DNA of 64,000 nucleotides from Flammeovirga yaeyamensis. GTDB lineage: Bacteria; Bacteroidota; Bacteroidia; Cytophagales; Flammeovirgaceae. Positions 34,829 through 41,655 of the stretch are shown here, one piece after another. Below the pieces are notes generated by a model. That model ran no database searches and had not been told where the DNA came from. It was given only the letters and a program-made list of their open reading frames with translations. The first letter of the stretch is position 1. The number at the start of each line of letters is the position of its first letter. The position numbers and the translations under genes were made by a program. The stretch spans positions 1,783,501 to 1,847,500 of the forward strand of contig NZ_CP076132.1 of NCBI RefSeq assembly GCF_018736045.1, given 5' to 3'.

Positions 34829-35938
34829 CTATTTCCCGATGATTTTTCTATTCTTCCACTCGTAATTCCCAAAAGTACTTAGAAAACCTATGGAAACAGC
34901 ATAAAAAGGATAGAATAAAGAGATGATAGGGAGAAGTACAATGTTTTTATAATCATCAAACCACTTGAGGATATAACGATTGTACCACGTTTCTACAATT
35001 GTTTTTAAAAATAGAGTTAGGGAGAATAATAAATAGCCCTCATTTGTAGTGACAACATCAATTAATGTGAGAAAGAAGGAAAGGTGAAAAAAGAAGACAA
35101 AAAGACTTCCGAATAATGGGGCTTTGTTTTTGTAATGCTTCCACTTACTTGCCCATCGAATACGCTGTTGAACAAACTCATTAAAATTTTTAGGAGGAGT
35201 AGAGGTCACTATCGCTTTTTTATCTTTTAGAAAGAGGATATCTGATGCATTTTCCTTTGCAATTTGATGCAAAAAGAATTCATCATCTCCTGTGGGAATA
35301 TGGGCATGTTGTTCATAATCATTTTGATGAATAAACGCATCCCGCTCAAAACATAAGTTGGCAGCGTTACACATGTTAGGCTTTTTGATGCCAATACTTG
35401 CTGCTCCAGTTAAAATTAGACTTCCAAATTCGGCGTTCATACATCTTTCCCAAAAGTTCTGGTAACTGAAACGCACCGGACCAGAAATCATTTTTGGACT
35501 TTTAGAAAGATAGGTGTTAGCAAAAGATGTTACCCAATCTTTATGATGTACACAATCGGCATCAGTTGTGAGTATCAACTGACTATCAGATTGCTCGATG
35601 CCGTATCGTATAGCTTGTTTTTTCCCAGTGATGCCATTGGGCAGGGAAAAAGTTTTTATTAAAGGATGATGGGGGATGAGTGTTAAAGATTGATCTTCAG
35701 AGTGATCATTTACTAAGATGATGTTATAGTTCGTATAGCTTTGTTTTGTCAAACTTTTCACCAACTGCTTGATGTTCATTTCTTCATTTCGGAAAGCAAC
35801 TATAATACTGATAGAAGGACCTTGCTTGAGAACAGCCTCTTCAGTTTGCGGAAATAGAGGTAGTTTTTTCCATGAAAAAATGAGTAGTATTAAAAGTATC
35901 GAATAAATAGATACCAAAATAAAGTATAGAAATTCCAA
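34829..35938 (-). CDS. Membrane glycosyltransferase family 2
   Basis: The 369-residue protein has an N-terminal TM helix (5-25), a GT-A catalytic domain (~40-260) and three C-terminal TM helices. Motifs: SIIVAFRNEEMNIKQL, TTDADC (metal-binding DxD), GDDEFFLHQ (base Asp) and QQRIRWASKW (QxxRW). This is the processive or polyisoprenyl-type GT2 arrangement, with the active site facing the cytoplasm; the product could be a glycolipid or exopolysaccharide. First gene of the operon GT2-84aa-OppC-PP2C and divergent from bcp. Confidence 0.85.
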   Translation of the reverse strand: MEFLYFILVSIYSILLILLIFSWKKLPLFPQTEEAVLKQGPSISIIVAFRNEEMNIKQLVKSLTKQSYTNYNIILVNDHSEDQSLTLIPHHPLIKTFSLPNGITGKKQAIRYGIEQSDSQLILTTDADCVHHKDWVTSFANTYLSKSPKMISGPVRFSYQNFWERCMNAEFGSLILTGAASIGIKKPNMCNAANLCFERDAFIHQNDYEQHAHIPTGDDEFFLHQIAKENASDILFLKDKKAIVTSTPPKNFNEFVQQRIRWASKWKHYKNKAPLFGSLFVFFFHLSFFLTLIDVVTTNEGYLLFSLTLFLKTIVETWYNRYILKWFDDYKNIVLLPIISLFYPFYAVSIGFLSTFGNYEWKNRKIIGK

Positions 35939-36048
35939 GTGCGAAGGTTGTCTAAGAATGATTAAAAATGCAATATTGTAACTGCAAATTCGGATTAAAG
36001 ATAATTATTTTATCTACAAATTTATCTTCACATCAAACCTAAACAAAA

Positions 36049-36498
36049 ATGTCGTTAGAAGTAGGACAAAAAGCACCAGATTTTAAAAGTATAGATCAAG
36101 AAGGTAACGAGATCACATTGTCTCAGTTTAAAGGCAAAAAAGTGGTTTTATATTTCTACCCAAAAGATATGACTCCAGGTTGTACAACTCAAGCTTGTGA
36201 TTTAAGAGATAACTACGACCGTTTACTTTCTCTAGGCTATGTGGTACTAGGAGTAAGTACAGATCCTAAGGAAAGACATCAAAAGTTTATTGCAAAACAT
36301 GAACTTCCTTTCCCTCTAATTGCGGACGAAGACCATACGGTACACGAGGCTTATGGTACTTGGCAATTGAAAAAAACGTTCGGAAAAGAGTACATGGGGA
36401 CGGTCAGAACCACCTTTGTGATCGATGAAGAGGGAATTTTAACCGATATTATAAAAAAGGTAAAGACGAAAGAGCATACTAATCAGATTATTAATTAA
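36049..36498 (+). CDS. bcp: Thiol peroxidase Bcp (peroxiredoxin Q)
   Basis: The 149-residue atypical 2-Cys peroxiredoxin reduces hydroperoxides. The peroxidatic motif TPGCTTQACDLRD holds the peroxidatic Cys and the resolving Cys five residues later, as in Bcp/PrxQ. VVLYFYPKDMTPGC and the C-terminal VRTTFVIDEEG are canonical. Cytoplasmic, no signal. A short GAGG-GAAA-CCTC hairpin with T-run follows. Confidence 0.94.
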   Translation: MSLEVGQKAPDFKSIDQEGNEITLSQFKGKKVVLYFYPKDMTPGCTTQACDLRDNYDRLLSLGYVVLGVSTDPKERHQKFIAKHELPFPLIADEDHTVHEAYGTWQLKKTFGKEYMGTVRTTFVIDEEGILTDIIKKVKTKEHTNQIIN

Positions 36499-36518
36499 GT
36501 TTGCAGTCGGAATTAAAT

Positions 36519-36536
36519 GAGGGAAACCTCTTTTTT
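36519..36536 (+). terminator. Short terminator-like hairpin after bcp
   Basis: GAGG-GAAA-CCTC (36519-36530), a 4-bp stem with GNRA-type loop, followed by six T. Weak stem but well placed 21 bases past the stop. Confidence 0.45.
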
Positions 36537-36566
36537 ATAAAATATCAATAGCTTACGTCAAAGAAA

Positions 36567-37409
36567 ATGGCAGAAATTGCAGAATTGAAAAGAGTTGCGT
36601 CTCAAGTGAGACGTGACATTGTTAGAATGGTCAACGCAGCGGGTAATGGTCACCCAGGTGGAGCATTAGGCTGTGCCGATCTATTAGTTGCACTTTACTT
36701 CAAGCACATGGAGCACAATACAGAGTTCTCTATGGATGCTAAAAATGAAGATGTTTTCTATCTTTCTAATGGTCACATTTCCGCTGTTTTTTACAGTACT
36801 TTAGCTAGAGCAGGTTATTTCCCTGTATCGGAATTGGCTACACACAGAAAAATCGATTCAAGATTACAAGGCCACCCAACTCCTTATGAGCATTTAGAAG
36901 GTGTACGTATGGCGTCTGGTTCACTTGGTCAAGGTCTTTCTGTTGCTGCTGGTACAGCTTTAACTAAAAAGCTAAACGGCGATGACAAAATGGTTTACTG
37001 TCTAATGGGGGATGGTGAGCAACAAGAAGGTCAAATTTGGGAAGCTGCAATGTATGCTGCTCACAATAAAATTGACAACCTTGTAGGTGTTATCGATTAC
37101 AACAACCGTCAGATCGATGGTGATGTATCTGATGTATTGAGCTTAATCGACATCGAAGCGAAATACAAAGCATTTGGTTGGGAAACTATCGTTGCTGATG
37201 GTAACGACATGGAGAAACTAGATGCAGCTTTAACACAAGCAAAAGAACTTTCTGGTAACGGAAAGCCAATCATGATCATCATGAAAACTGAGATGGGCTT
37301 CCCAATCGATTTCATGGTAGGTACGCACAAGTGGCACGGTGTTGCTCCAAATGCAGAGCAAACTGAAGCAGCTTTATCTCAATTAGAAGAGACTTTAGGC
37401 GATTACTAA
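36567..37409 (+). CDS. Transketolase, N-terminal (TPP-binding) subunit
   Basis: The 280-residue protein is the N-terminal half of transketolase only: GNGHPGGALGCADLLVALYF, HRKIDSRLQGHPT, GSLGQGLSVAAG, LMGDGEQQEGQIWEA (TPP/Mg GDG...N motif with DYNNRQIDG) and THKWHGVAPN. The pyrimidine-binding and C-terminal domains are missing. In split transketolases the C-terminal subunit is usually the next gene, but here a terminator and then a beta-lactamase follow, so the partner must lie elsewhere. It is not a fresh truncation: the stop is followed by a well-formed terminator. Confidence 0.93.
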   Translation: MAEIAELKRVASQVRRDIVRMVNAAGNGHPGGALGCADLLVALYFKHMEHNTEFSMDAKNEDVFYLSNGHISAVFYSTLARAGYFPVSELATHRKIDSRLQGHPTPYEHLEGVRMASGSLGQGLSVAAGTALTKKLNGDDKMVYCLMGDGEQQEGQIWEAAMYAAHNKIDNLVGVIDYNNRQIDGDVSDVLSLIDIEAKYKAFGWETIVADGNDMEKLDAALTQAKELSGNGKPIMIIMKTEMGFPIDFMVGTHKWHGVAPNAEQTEAALSQLEETLGDY

Positions 37410-37429
37410 TCCCTAACTGATCATACAAA

Positions 37430-37467
37430 AAAGCCTATTTGATTTTAAATCAGATGGGCTTTTTTTA
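37430..37467 (+). terminator. Terminator of transketolase N-subunit gene
   Basis: AAAGCCTATTTGAT (37430-37443) pairs with ATCAGATGGGCTTT (37449-37462) through 12 Watson-Crick and two G-U pairs, followed by a T-run. Confidence 0.85.
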
Positions 37468-37537
37468 ATATGATAAATTAAAGTGAAGTTTGAAAAACAT
37501 GAAATGTAAATTATAAATAGAGTTTTTTATAGATTTC

Positions 37538-37580
37538 TTGATTGCTAATTGATTTATCAGAATCTTTGAAGTTGATAAAT
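37538..37580 (+). promoter_or_regulatory. Beta-lactamase promoter with inverted repeat around the -7 element
   Basis: TTGA (37538-37541), 19 bases, then AATCTTTG (37561-37568) resemble -33/-7 elements. The perfect 8-bp inverted repeat ATTTATCA (37552-37559) / TGATAAAT (37573-37580) brackets the -7 box, as expected of a repressor operator. The ATG is at 37607. Confidence 0.5.
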
Positions 37581-37606
37581 TTTTTAAATTAAAAGCTAAC
37601 AACTAA

Positions 37607-38443
37607 ATGAGAACTTATTATTTCCTTCCACTATTCATTTTTCTATTTTCTTGTGGAAGCAATCCATCATCTGATCAAAAGAAAAAACATCAAAACACTG
37701 CCTCAGAGATTCATGAATCAACTTTTCAAGACATTTTGGATTCTGCTCAAGTCAATGGTTCTATTCTTATCTATGATGTAGAAAAAGATACGTATCATTC
37801 TAACGATTTTGATTGGGCAAAAACAGGGAAATTACCTGCATCCACTTTTAAGATTCCTAACTCTATGATAGCCTTGGAGACGGGTGTTGTAGAAAATGAT
37901 AGCACTATTTTAAAATGGGATGGCCGACCAAAAGCCATTAAGGTATGGGAACAAGACTTACCTTTTTACAAAGCATTCAAGTATTCATGCGTTCCTTGTT
38001 ATCAGGAAATAGCTCGTAAAGTGGGAGTTGAGAAAATGAATGATTACCTCCAAAAATTGGCTTACACAGGGATGGATGTTCGTGAAGAAAACATCGATAT
38101 GTTTTGGTTAGTTGGAGCATCAAGAATTACCCAATTCCAACAAATTGACTTTTTAAATAGGTTAATTGATACTAAATTGTTAATTTCTGATAGAACAGAA
38201 AAGATCATCAAACAAATTATGGTCATTGATGAAAAGCCAAACTATACCCTTCGAGGTAAAACAGGATGGTCAACGGATAATAATGAAAACAATGGATGGT
38301 TTGTTGGTTATATCACTTTTGAAAATAATACCTACATTTTCGCTACCAATTTAGAACCTCAGGAAACATTTGATATGAAAGGCTTTCCAAAAGTTCGATC
38401 AGCAGTTACTATAGAAGCATTTAAAGCACTGCAGTTGCTCTAA
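37607..38443 (+). CDS. Class D (OXA-type) beta-lactamase lipoprotein
   Basis: The 278-residue protein has a lipoprotein signal (IFLFSCGS, Cys16) and a class D serine beta-lactamase domain. Active-site motifs are Ser79-T-F-Lys82, Ser127-C-Val129, W167 in the FWLVGASRITQF omega-type region, and Lys218-Thr-Gly220 (RGKTGWS), followed by GWFVGYI. All catalytic residues are present, so it may hydrolyse penicillins or oxacillin; a BlaR-type sensor function is unlikely, since no extra TM domain exists. The additional cysteines at 128 and 131 (SCVPC) beside the second motif are unusual. Base composition matches neighbours and no mobile element is near, suggesting an intrinsic chromosomal gene. Confidence 0.92.
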   Translation: MRTYYFLPLFIFLFSCGSNPSSDQKKKHQNTASEIHESTFQDILDSAQVNGSILIYDVEKDTYHSNDFDWAKTGKLPASTFKIPNSMIALETGVVENDSTILKWDGRPKAIKVWEQDLPFYKAFKYSCVPCYQEIARKVGVEKMNDYLQKLAYTGMDVREENIDMFWLVGASRITQFQQIDFLNRLIDTKLLISDRTEKIIKQIMVIDEKPNYTLRGKTGWSTDNNENNGWFVGYITFENNTYIFATNLEPQETFDMKGFPKVRSAVTIEAFKALQLL

Positions 38444-38461
38444 ATACTTCAATATGTATTC

Positions 38462-38941
38462 CTAGAAATACGTATTCTGATTTTTAAATTTTCCACCCAC
38501 CATCCAGAAAAAGAATCTCATAAATCCATGGATTGGTTGTACTGCATCCCAATGTTCTACAATTTCTCCATCAACCACTCTCCAAGTGTCCATAATGTTT
38601 AGACCTTTCTGAGGGTTTCCTCTGTGCTTTTTCTTGTTGGTGGAGTGGGAGTGAACCGTCACATATTCCCCGTCTACATAAATGTGTTTTACATCGTAGC
38701 AGTAGTCTGGAAAACGTTTAGCAAAATTAGATACTACATCAAGCACTCCGTCGATACCATCGATCATGCTTTGGTTGTGTTGCTTGTAGCGCTGACTAGA
38801 ATAGGTCTCTTTGATATAATCAAAGTCGTGATCGTTCATCAATTTCTGAATAAAATGAACAACAATCTCAGCATTTTTTAATTCCTCTTCTGTCCAATTC
38901 GATTTTTGTAGCTTTTCTAAGTCAATTTGAATAGTATTCAT
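38462..38941 (-). CDS. SnoaL-like ester-cyclase-type protein
   Basis: The 159-residue protein has the SnoaL/NTF2-like cone-fold pattern: NAEIVVHFIQKLMNDHDFDYIKETY, then QHNQSMIDGIDGVLDVV, FPDYCYDVKHIYVDGEYVTVHSHS and MDTWRVVDGEIVEHWDAVQ. The family includes cyclases, isomerases and many proteins of unknown role. The frame is open to 39016, but the ATG at 38941 gives the expected N-terminus, and the extra 25 residues would cover the operator. Divergent from hxlR, so likely the regulator's target. Confidence 0.8.
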   Translation of the reverse strand: MNTIQIDLEKLQKSNWTEEELKNAEIVVHFIQKLMNDHDFDYIKETYSSQRYKQHNQSMIDGIDGVLDVVSNFAKRFPDYCYDVKHIYVDGEYVTVHSHSTNKKKHRGNPQKGLNIMDTWRVVDGEIVEHWDAVQPIHGFMRFFFWMVGGKFKNQNTYF

Positions 38942-38976
38942 AATTAATTTACAGGTTAAATTGAGAGATTTTATTA

Positions 38977-39031
38977 ACTTGCAAAACGCAAGTAATACAA
39001 ATGTAATCATATTCACTTTTAAAATGCAAGT
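38977..39031. promoter_or_regulatory. HxlR-type operator between divergent genes
   Basis: ACTTGC-AAAAC-GCAAGT (38977-38993) is a perfect 6-bp inverted repeat centred between the SnoaL and HxlR genes. A third half-site GCAAGT (39026-39031) ends 2 bases before the hxlR ATG, 38 bases downstream in the same orientation as the second. The arrangement suits autoregulation. Confidence 0.6.
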
Positions 39032-39033
39032 AA

Positions 39034-39450
39034 ATGAAAGAGAAAGATACTTTACGATCTGACTGTCCTATTAATTACGCACTAGAGTTTTTAGGTGATA
39101 AATGGACGTTATTGATCATAAGAGACTTTATTTTTGATGGAAAACGCTTTTATAAAGAGTTCTCAAAATCGAAAGAAAAAATTGCAACCAACATCCTTTC
39201 TGATCGATTGAAACGACTAGAAAAGCTGGAAATCATTAAATCAGAAGTATATGAAAAACAGAAAACTCAGAAGATTTATACCCTTACAGAAAAAGGTTTA
39301 GATCTAATTCCGTTACTAATTGAAATTATTGTTTGGTCCTCAAAATATAAAGAAGGATTAAATGTAAGCGAGGACTTTTTAGAAAAATTGAAGGTAGATA
39401 AGGAAGGTGTGATTGAGGTAATTCGCAGTAAAGTAGACTTTACTAAGTAA
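39034..39450 (+). CDS. HxlR-family winged-helix transcriptional regulator
   Basis: The 138-residue regulator has the HxlR signature: a cysteine before the domain (RSDCPINYALEFLGDKWTLL), FYKEFSKSKEKIATNILSDR with the recognition helix, then the wing KQKTQKIYTLTEKG. The conserved Cys near residue 11 is the redox/electrophile sensor in some members. Its divergent SnoaL-like neighbour and the VOC/DUF2071 genes downstream suggest a stress or detoxification theme (inference). An inverted repeat and extra half-site lie in the promoter. Confidence 0.9.
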   Translation: MKEKDTLRSDCPINYALEFLGDKWTLLIIRDFIFDGKRFYKEFSKSKEKIATNILSDRLKRLEKLEIIKSEVYEKQKTQKIYTLTEKGLDLIPLLIEIIVWSSKYKEGLNVSEDFLEKLKVDKEGVIEVIRSKVDFTK

Positions 39451-39507
39451 TGAACTTTGATTAACTTATGACAAATTAAAACTAGACGTACAGAACAACT
39501 CTTCAAT

Positions 39508-39771
39508 ATGAATCGAAAGCAGTTTCTAAGCACACTATGGAGTAAATATTTAAAGCCGGTATTCCACCTTATCATCATAGTAATGGTATTGAAAATGATT
39601 TTTTCAGAAAGTTTTTTTAATGGATTGTCAACCTTCTCTTCTATGGCTTTTCTACTTCTTATTGGAACCGTTACCATTTTTCTAATATATTATCCTTTTA
39701 CCTTTTTGGGTAAATTGATTTATAAAAAGACACCAAAGAAGTATAGGAATTGTATGGAACTCTTTAAGTAA
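39508..39771 (+). CDS. Small membrane protein (87 aa)
   Basis: Family not recognised. The 87-residue protein has two hydrophobic helices (PVFHLIIIVMVLKMIF and SMAFLLLIGTVTIFLIYYPF) with a basic N-terminus and basic tail (KKTPKKYRN). It follows hxlR by 57 bases on the same strand. A second small hydrophobic frame begins 5 bases after its stop. Confidence 0.55.
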   Translation: MNRKQFLSTLWSKYLKPVFHLIIIVMVLKMIFSESFFNGLSTFSSMAFLLLIGTVTIFLIYYPFTFLGKLIYKKTPKKYRNCMELFK

Positions 39772-39775
39772 AATA

Positions 39776-39925
39776 GTGTATAACCTCACCTTGCTAGGAG
39801 CACTATTATTTGTTTTCTATAATTGGGAAAATGATCAATATGGTACAATCAGTTTGTTAGTGATTATTCTAATACAAACATTTATTGAATCAAGAGATAA
39901 GAGAAAAGAAGGAATGAAAATATAA
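39776..39925 (+). CDS. Tiny membrane protein (49 aa), GTG start
   Basis: An unannotated small frame starting at GTG 39776: YNLTLLGALLFVFYNWEN, then ISLLVIILIQTFIESRD and a basic tail ending GMKI before TAA at 39923-39925. It has two hydrophobic helices and lies between the 87-residue gene and the VOC gene (10 bases before its ATG). It may be an independent small protein, or the 3' part of the preceding gene after a frameshift; no ATG start exists. Confidence 0.4.
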   Translation: MYNLTLLGALLFVFYNWENDQYGTISLLVIILIQTFIESRDKRKEGMKI

Positions 39926-39935
39926 ACGTCATATT

Positions 39936-40322
39936 ATGAAAATAGAACATTTAGCGATTTGGGTATCAGATTTAGAGAAAATGAAAAGCTTTTATCTAAA
40001 GTATTTCGATCTTACTTCAAACGAAAAATACTTTAATCCAAAGAAGAACTTTAGTTCCTATTTTTTATCATTTGATAGTGGGACAAGGATAGAGTTAATG
40101 CACAGACCGGATGTTTCTGAATTTATTCAATCTAGAGAAACTAAATTAGGCCTGACTCATTTTGCTATTTCATTAGGTGATAGTACCGAAGTCGATAAAT
40201 TGACAGAAAGGCTGAGAACAGATGGATATTCAGTCATAGGAGAACCTAGAACTACAGGTGATGGGTATTATGAAAGTGTAATTCAAGACCCTGAAGGAAA
40301 TGCAATAGAACTAACTGATTAA
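39936..40322 (+). CDS. Glyoxalase/VOC superfamily protein
   Basis: The 128-residue single-domain VOC protein has candidate metal ligands in HLAIWVSDLE (His5), RIELMHRPD (Glu), LTHFAISLG (His) and NAIELTD (Glu), the glyoxalase-I order. Substrate unknown; such proteins act as dioxygenases, isomerases or antibiotic/thiol-adduct enzymes. It is 10 bases after the tiny membrane protein and 3 bases before the DUF2071 gene, hence cotranscribed. Confidence 0.85.
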   Translation: MKIEHLAIWVSDLEKMKSFYLKYFDLTSNEKYFNPKKNFSSYFLSFDSGTRIELMHRPDVSEFIQSRETKLGLTHFAISLGDSTEVDKLTERLRTDGYSVIGEPRTTGDGYYESVIQDPEGNAIELTD

Positions 40323-40325
40323 ACA

Positions 40326-41048
40326 ATGAGCATCAAAGAATTACTTAAAGAGACGAAACACAGACCATGGGAAATGCCTAAAGAAGATTGGGCATTTTAT
40401 CAAGAATGGAATAACGCGGTATTTCTTCATTATCAAGTAGAAATATCAGAATTACAAAAATATGTGCCTACAGATTTAGAAATAGATACTTTTGAGGAGC
40501 AAGCTTGGGTATCGGTTGTTGCTTTTACCATGGAGAGGATAAGACCTAAATATTTGCCATCATTTCCTCCTATATCAAATTTTGATGAAATCAATATCAG
40601 AACTTATGTGAGATATAAAGGAAAACAAGGTGTGTACTTTTTGAATATTGAAGGAGGGAAGAAACTGTCTTGTTTTTTGGCTAAATTAATATCAGCATTG
40701 CCATATCAATATTCTATGATGAGTAGAGGAAAGGATGTTTTTAAATCGAAAAATAATGATTTAGAGAGTCATTTCCTTTTGAAGTATTCTTTAAAAAAAG
40801 ATAAGGTTGAAAAATCTGATTTAGATATATGGTTGACAGAGAGATATGCACTATTCCAAGATTCAGGGAATCAATTAAATGCTTATGAGATACATCATGC
40901 CGAATGGCCTTTACAAGAAGTAGAGACAAAAGAGTTGGTTGCCGATTACCCAAAATTTAAAGATTTATTACCGGATCAACCGGCATTGACACATTATTCC
41001 AGAGGAGTTGAAGTAATTGCGTGGAGTAAAAAGATGTATAGTTTGTAG
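40326..41048 (+). CDS. DUF2071 (YqjF-like) family protein
   Basis: The 240-residue protein matches the YqjF/DUF2071 pattern: HRPWEMPKEDWAFYQEWNNA, then FLHYQVEISELQKYVPTDLEI, WVSVVAFTMERIRPK and the FDEINIRTYVRYKGKQGVYF stretch. No function is established for the family; in Bacillus yqjF responds to nitroaromatics (knowledge of family, not of this gene). Last gene in the hxlR cluster. Confidence 0.82.
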   Translation: MSIKELLKETKHRPWEMPKEDWAFYQEWNNAVFLHYQVEISELQKYVPTDLEIDTFEEQAWVSVVAFTMERIRPKYLPSFPPISNFDEINIRTYVRYKGKQGVYFLNIEGGKKLSCFLAKLISALPYQYSMMSRGKDVFKSKNNDLESHFLLKYSLKKDKVEKSDLDIWLTERYALFQDSGNQLNAYEIHHAEWPLQEVETKELVADYPKFKDLLPDQPALTHYSRGVEVIAWSKKMYSL

Positions 41049-41129
41049 TGGGTTTTCTTGAAAAAAGAACTCTGATAGTGTGTTTGGTAAAAAAAGGGTC
41101 ATCCCTTTCCGTCGAGACAACCCAGTTGT

Positions 41130-41254
41130 AATGTTATATTTTAGTATTAAACTGAAAATTAAAAGTTGGTATACAGTCATGAATTTGATACCGGTAACCA
41201 GCAATATGAGGCAAATATTGTGGTTAGCAACTTTACAATTGTAAATATAACATT
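41130..41254. other. Structured intergenic element (nested inverted repeats)
   Basis: In the 607-base gap between the DUF2071 gene and sufB, a 12-bp perfect inverted repeat AATGTTATATTT (41130-41141) / AAATATAACATT (41243-41254) encloses GGTAT/ATACC arms and a strong inner hairpin: TAACCA-g-CAATAT (41195-41207) pairing with ATATTGTGGTTA (41215-41226), loop GAGGCAA. A 14-bp palindrome TTTACAATTGTAAA (41232-41245) overlaps the right edge. The rest of the gap to 41570 is AT-rich and shows no gene. Confidence 0.5.
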
Positions 41255-41574
41255 TCTAAGATGATATTAAACTAATTTACTATTAATTTTCTGTGACCAT
41301 ACTTAAGTTATTGATAATGAAAAGAGTATAATTCTTAATGCGATTTGTTAATAAATATGTGATAATGTATTAATGTTCTTATTTCACTATTAAAACACCT
41401 TTATGTATTTTATTTATTTGAGTTTGATTGACTTAAAAATATGTTTAAACAACTTATTCGTTACTTTATGATAAGTTTTTTAGGTAAAAGTCCTACTTTC
41501 TAAAATTATTCTACTAATTTTGTTATTTAGAATGATAATAGATAATAAATCAAAAATTTAATATCTATATCAAA

Positions 41575-41650
41575 ACCTTCCTGTAGAGGTTATTGTTCTC
41601 TGTAGTGAAGGTATTATTTTGTAGAAAATCTAAACGTAGAAACGTTTCTA
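41575..41650 (+). promoter_or_regulatory. sufB leader: hairpin and 14-bp palindrome
   Basis: ACCTTC (41575-41580) pairs with GAAGGT (41607-41612), and inside it AGAG (41585-41588) with CTCT (41598-41601), making a two-stage stem. The perfect palindrome TAGAAACGTTTCTA (41637-41650) ends 5 bases before the sufB ATG and could hide the ribosome-binding region or bind a repressor. Confidence 0.45.
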
Positions 41651-41655
41651 ATAAT

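Noticed and set aside
38942-39016. 25-residue extension of the SnoaL-like protein
   Set aside because: It would cover the HxlR operator; the family N-terminus matches ATG 38941.
41593-41655. Upstream extension of sufB
   Set aside because: It encodes an unrelated Arg/Cys-rich stretch over the leader hairpin and palindrome; ATG 41656 fits SufB.
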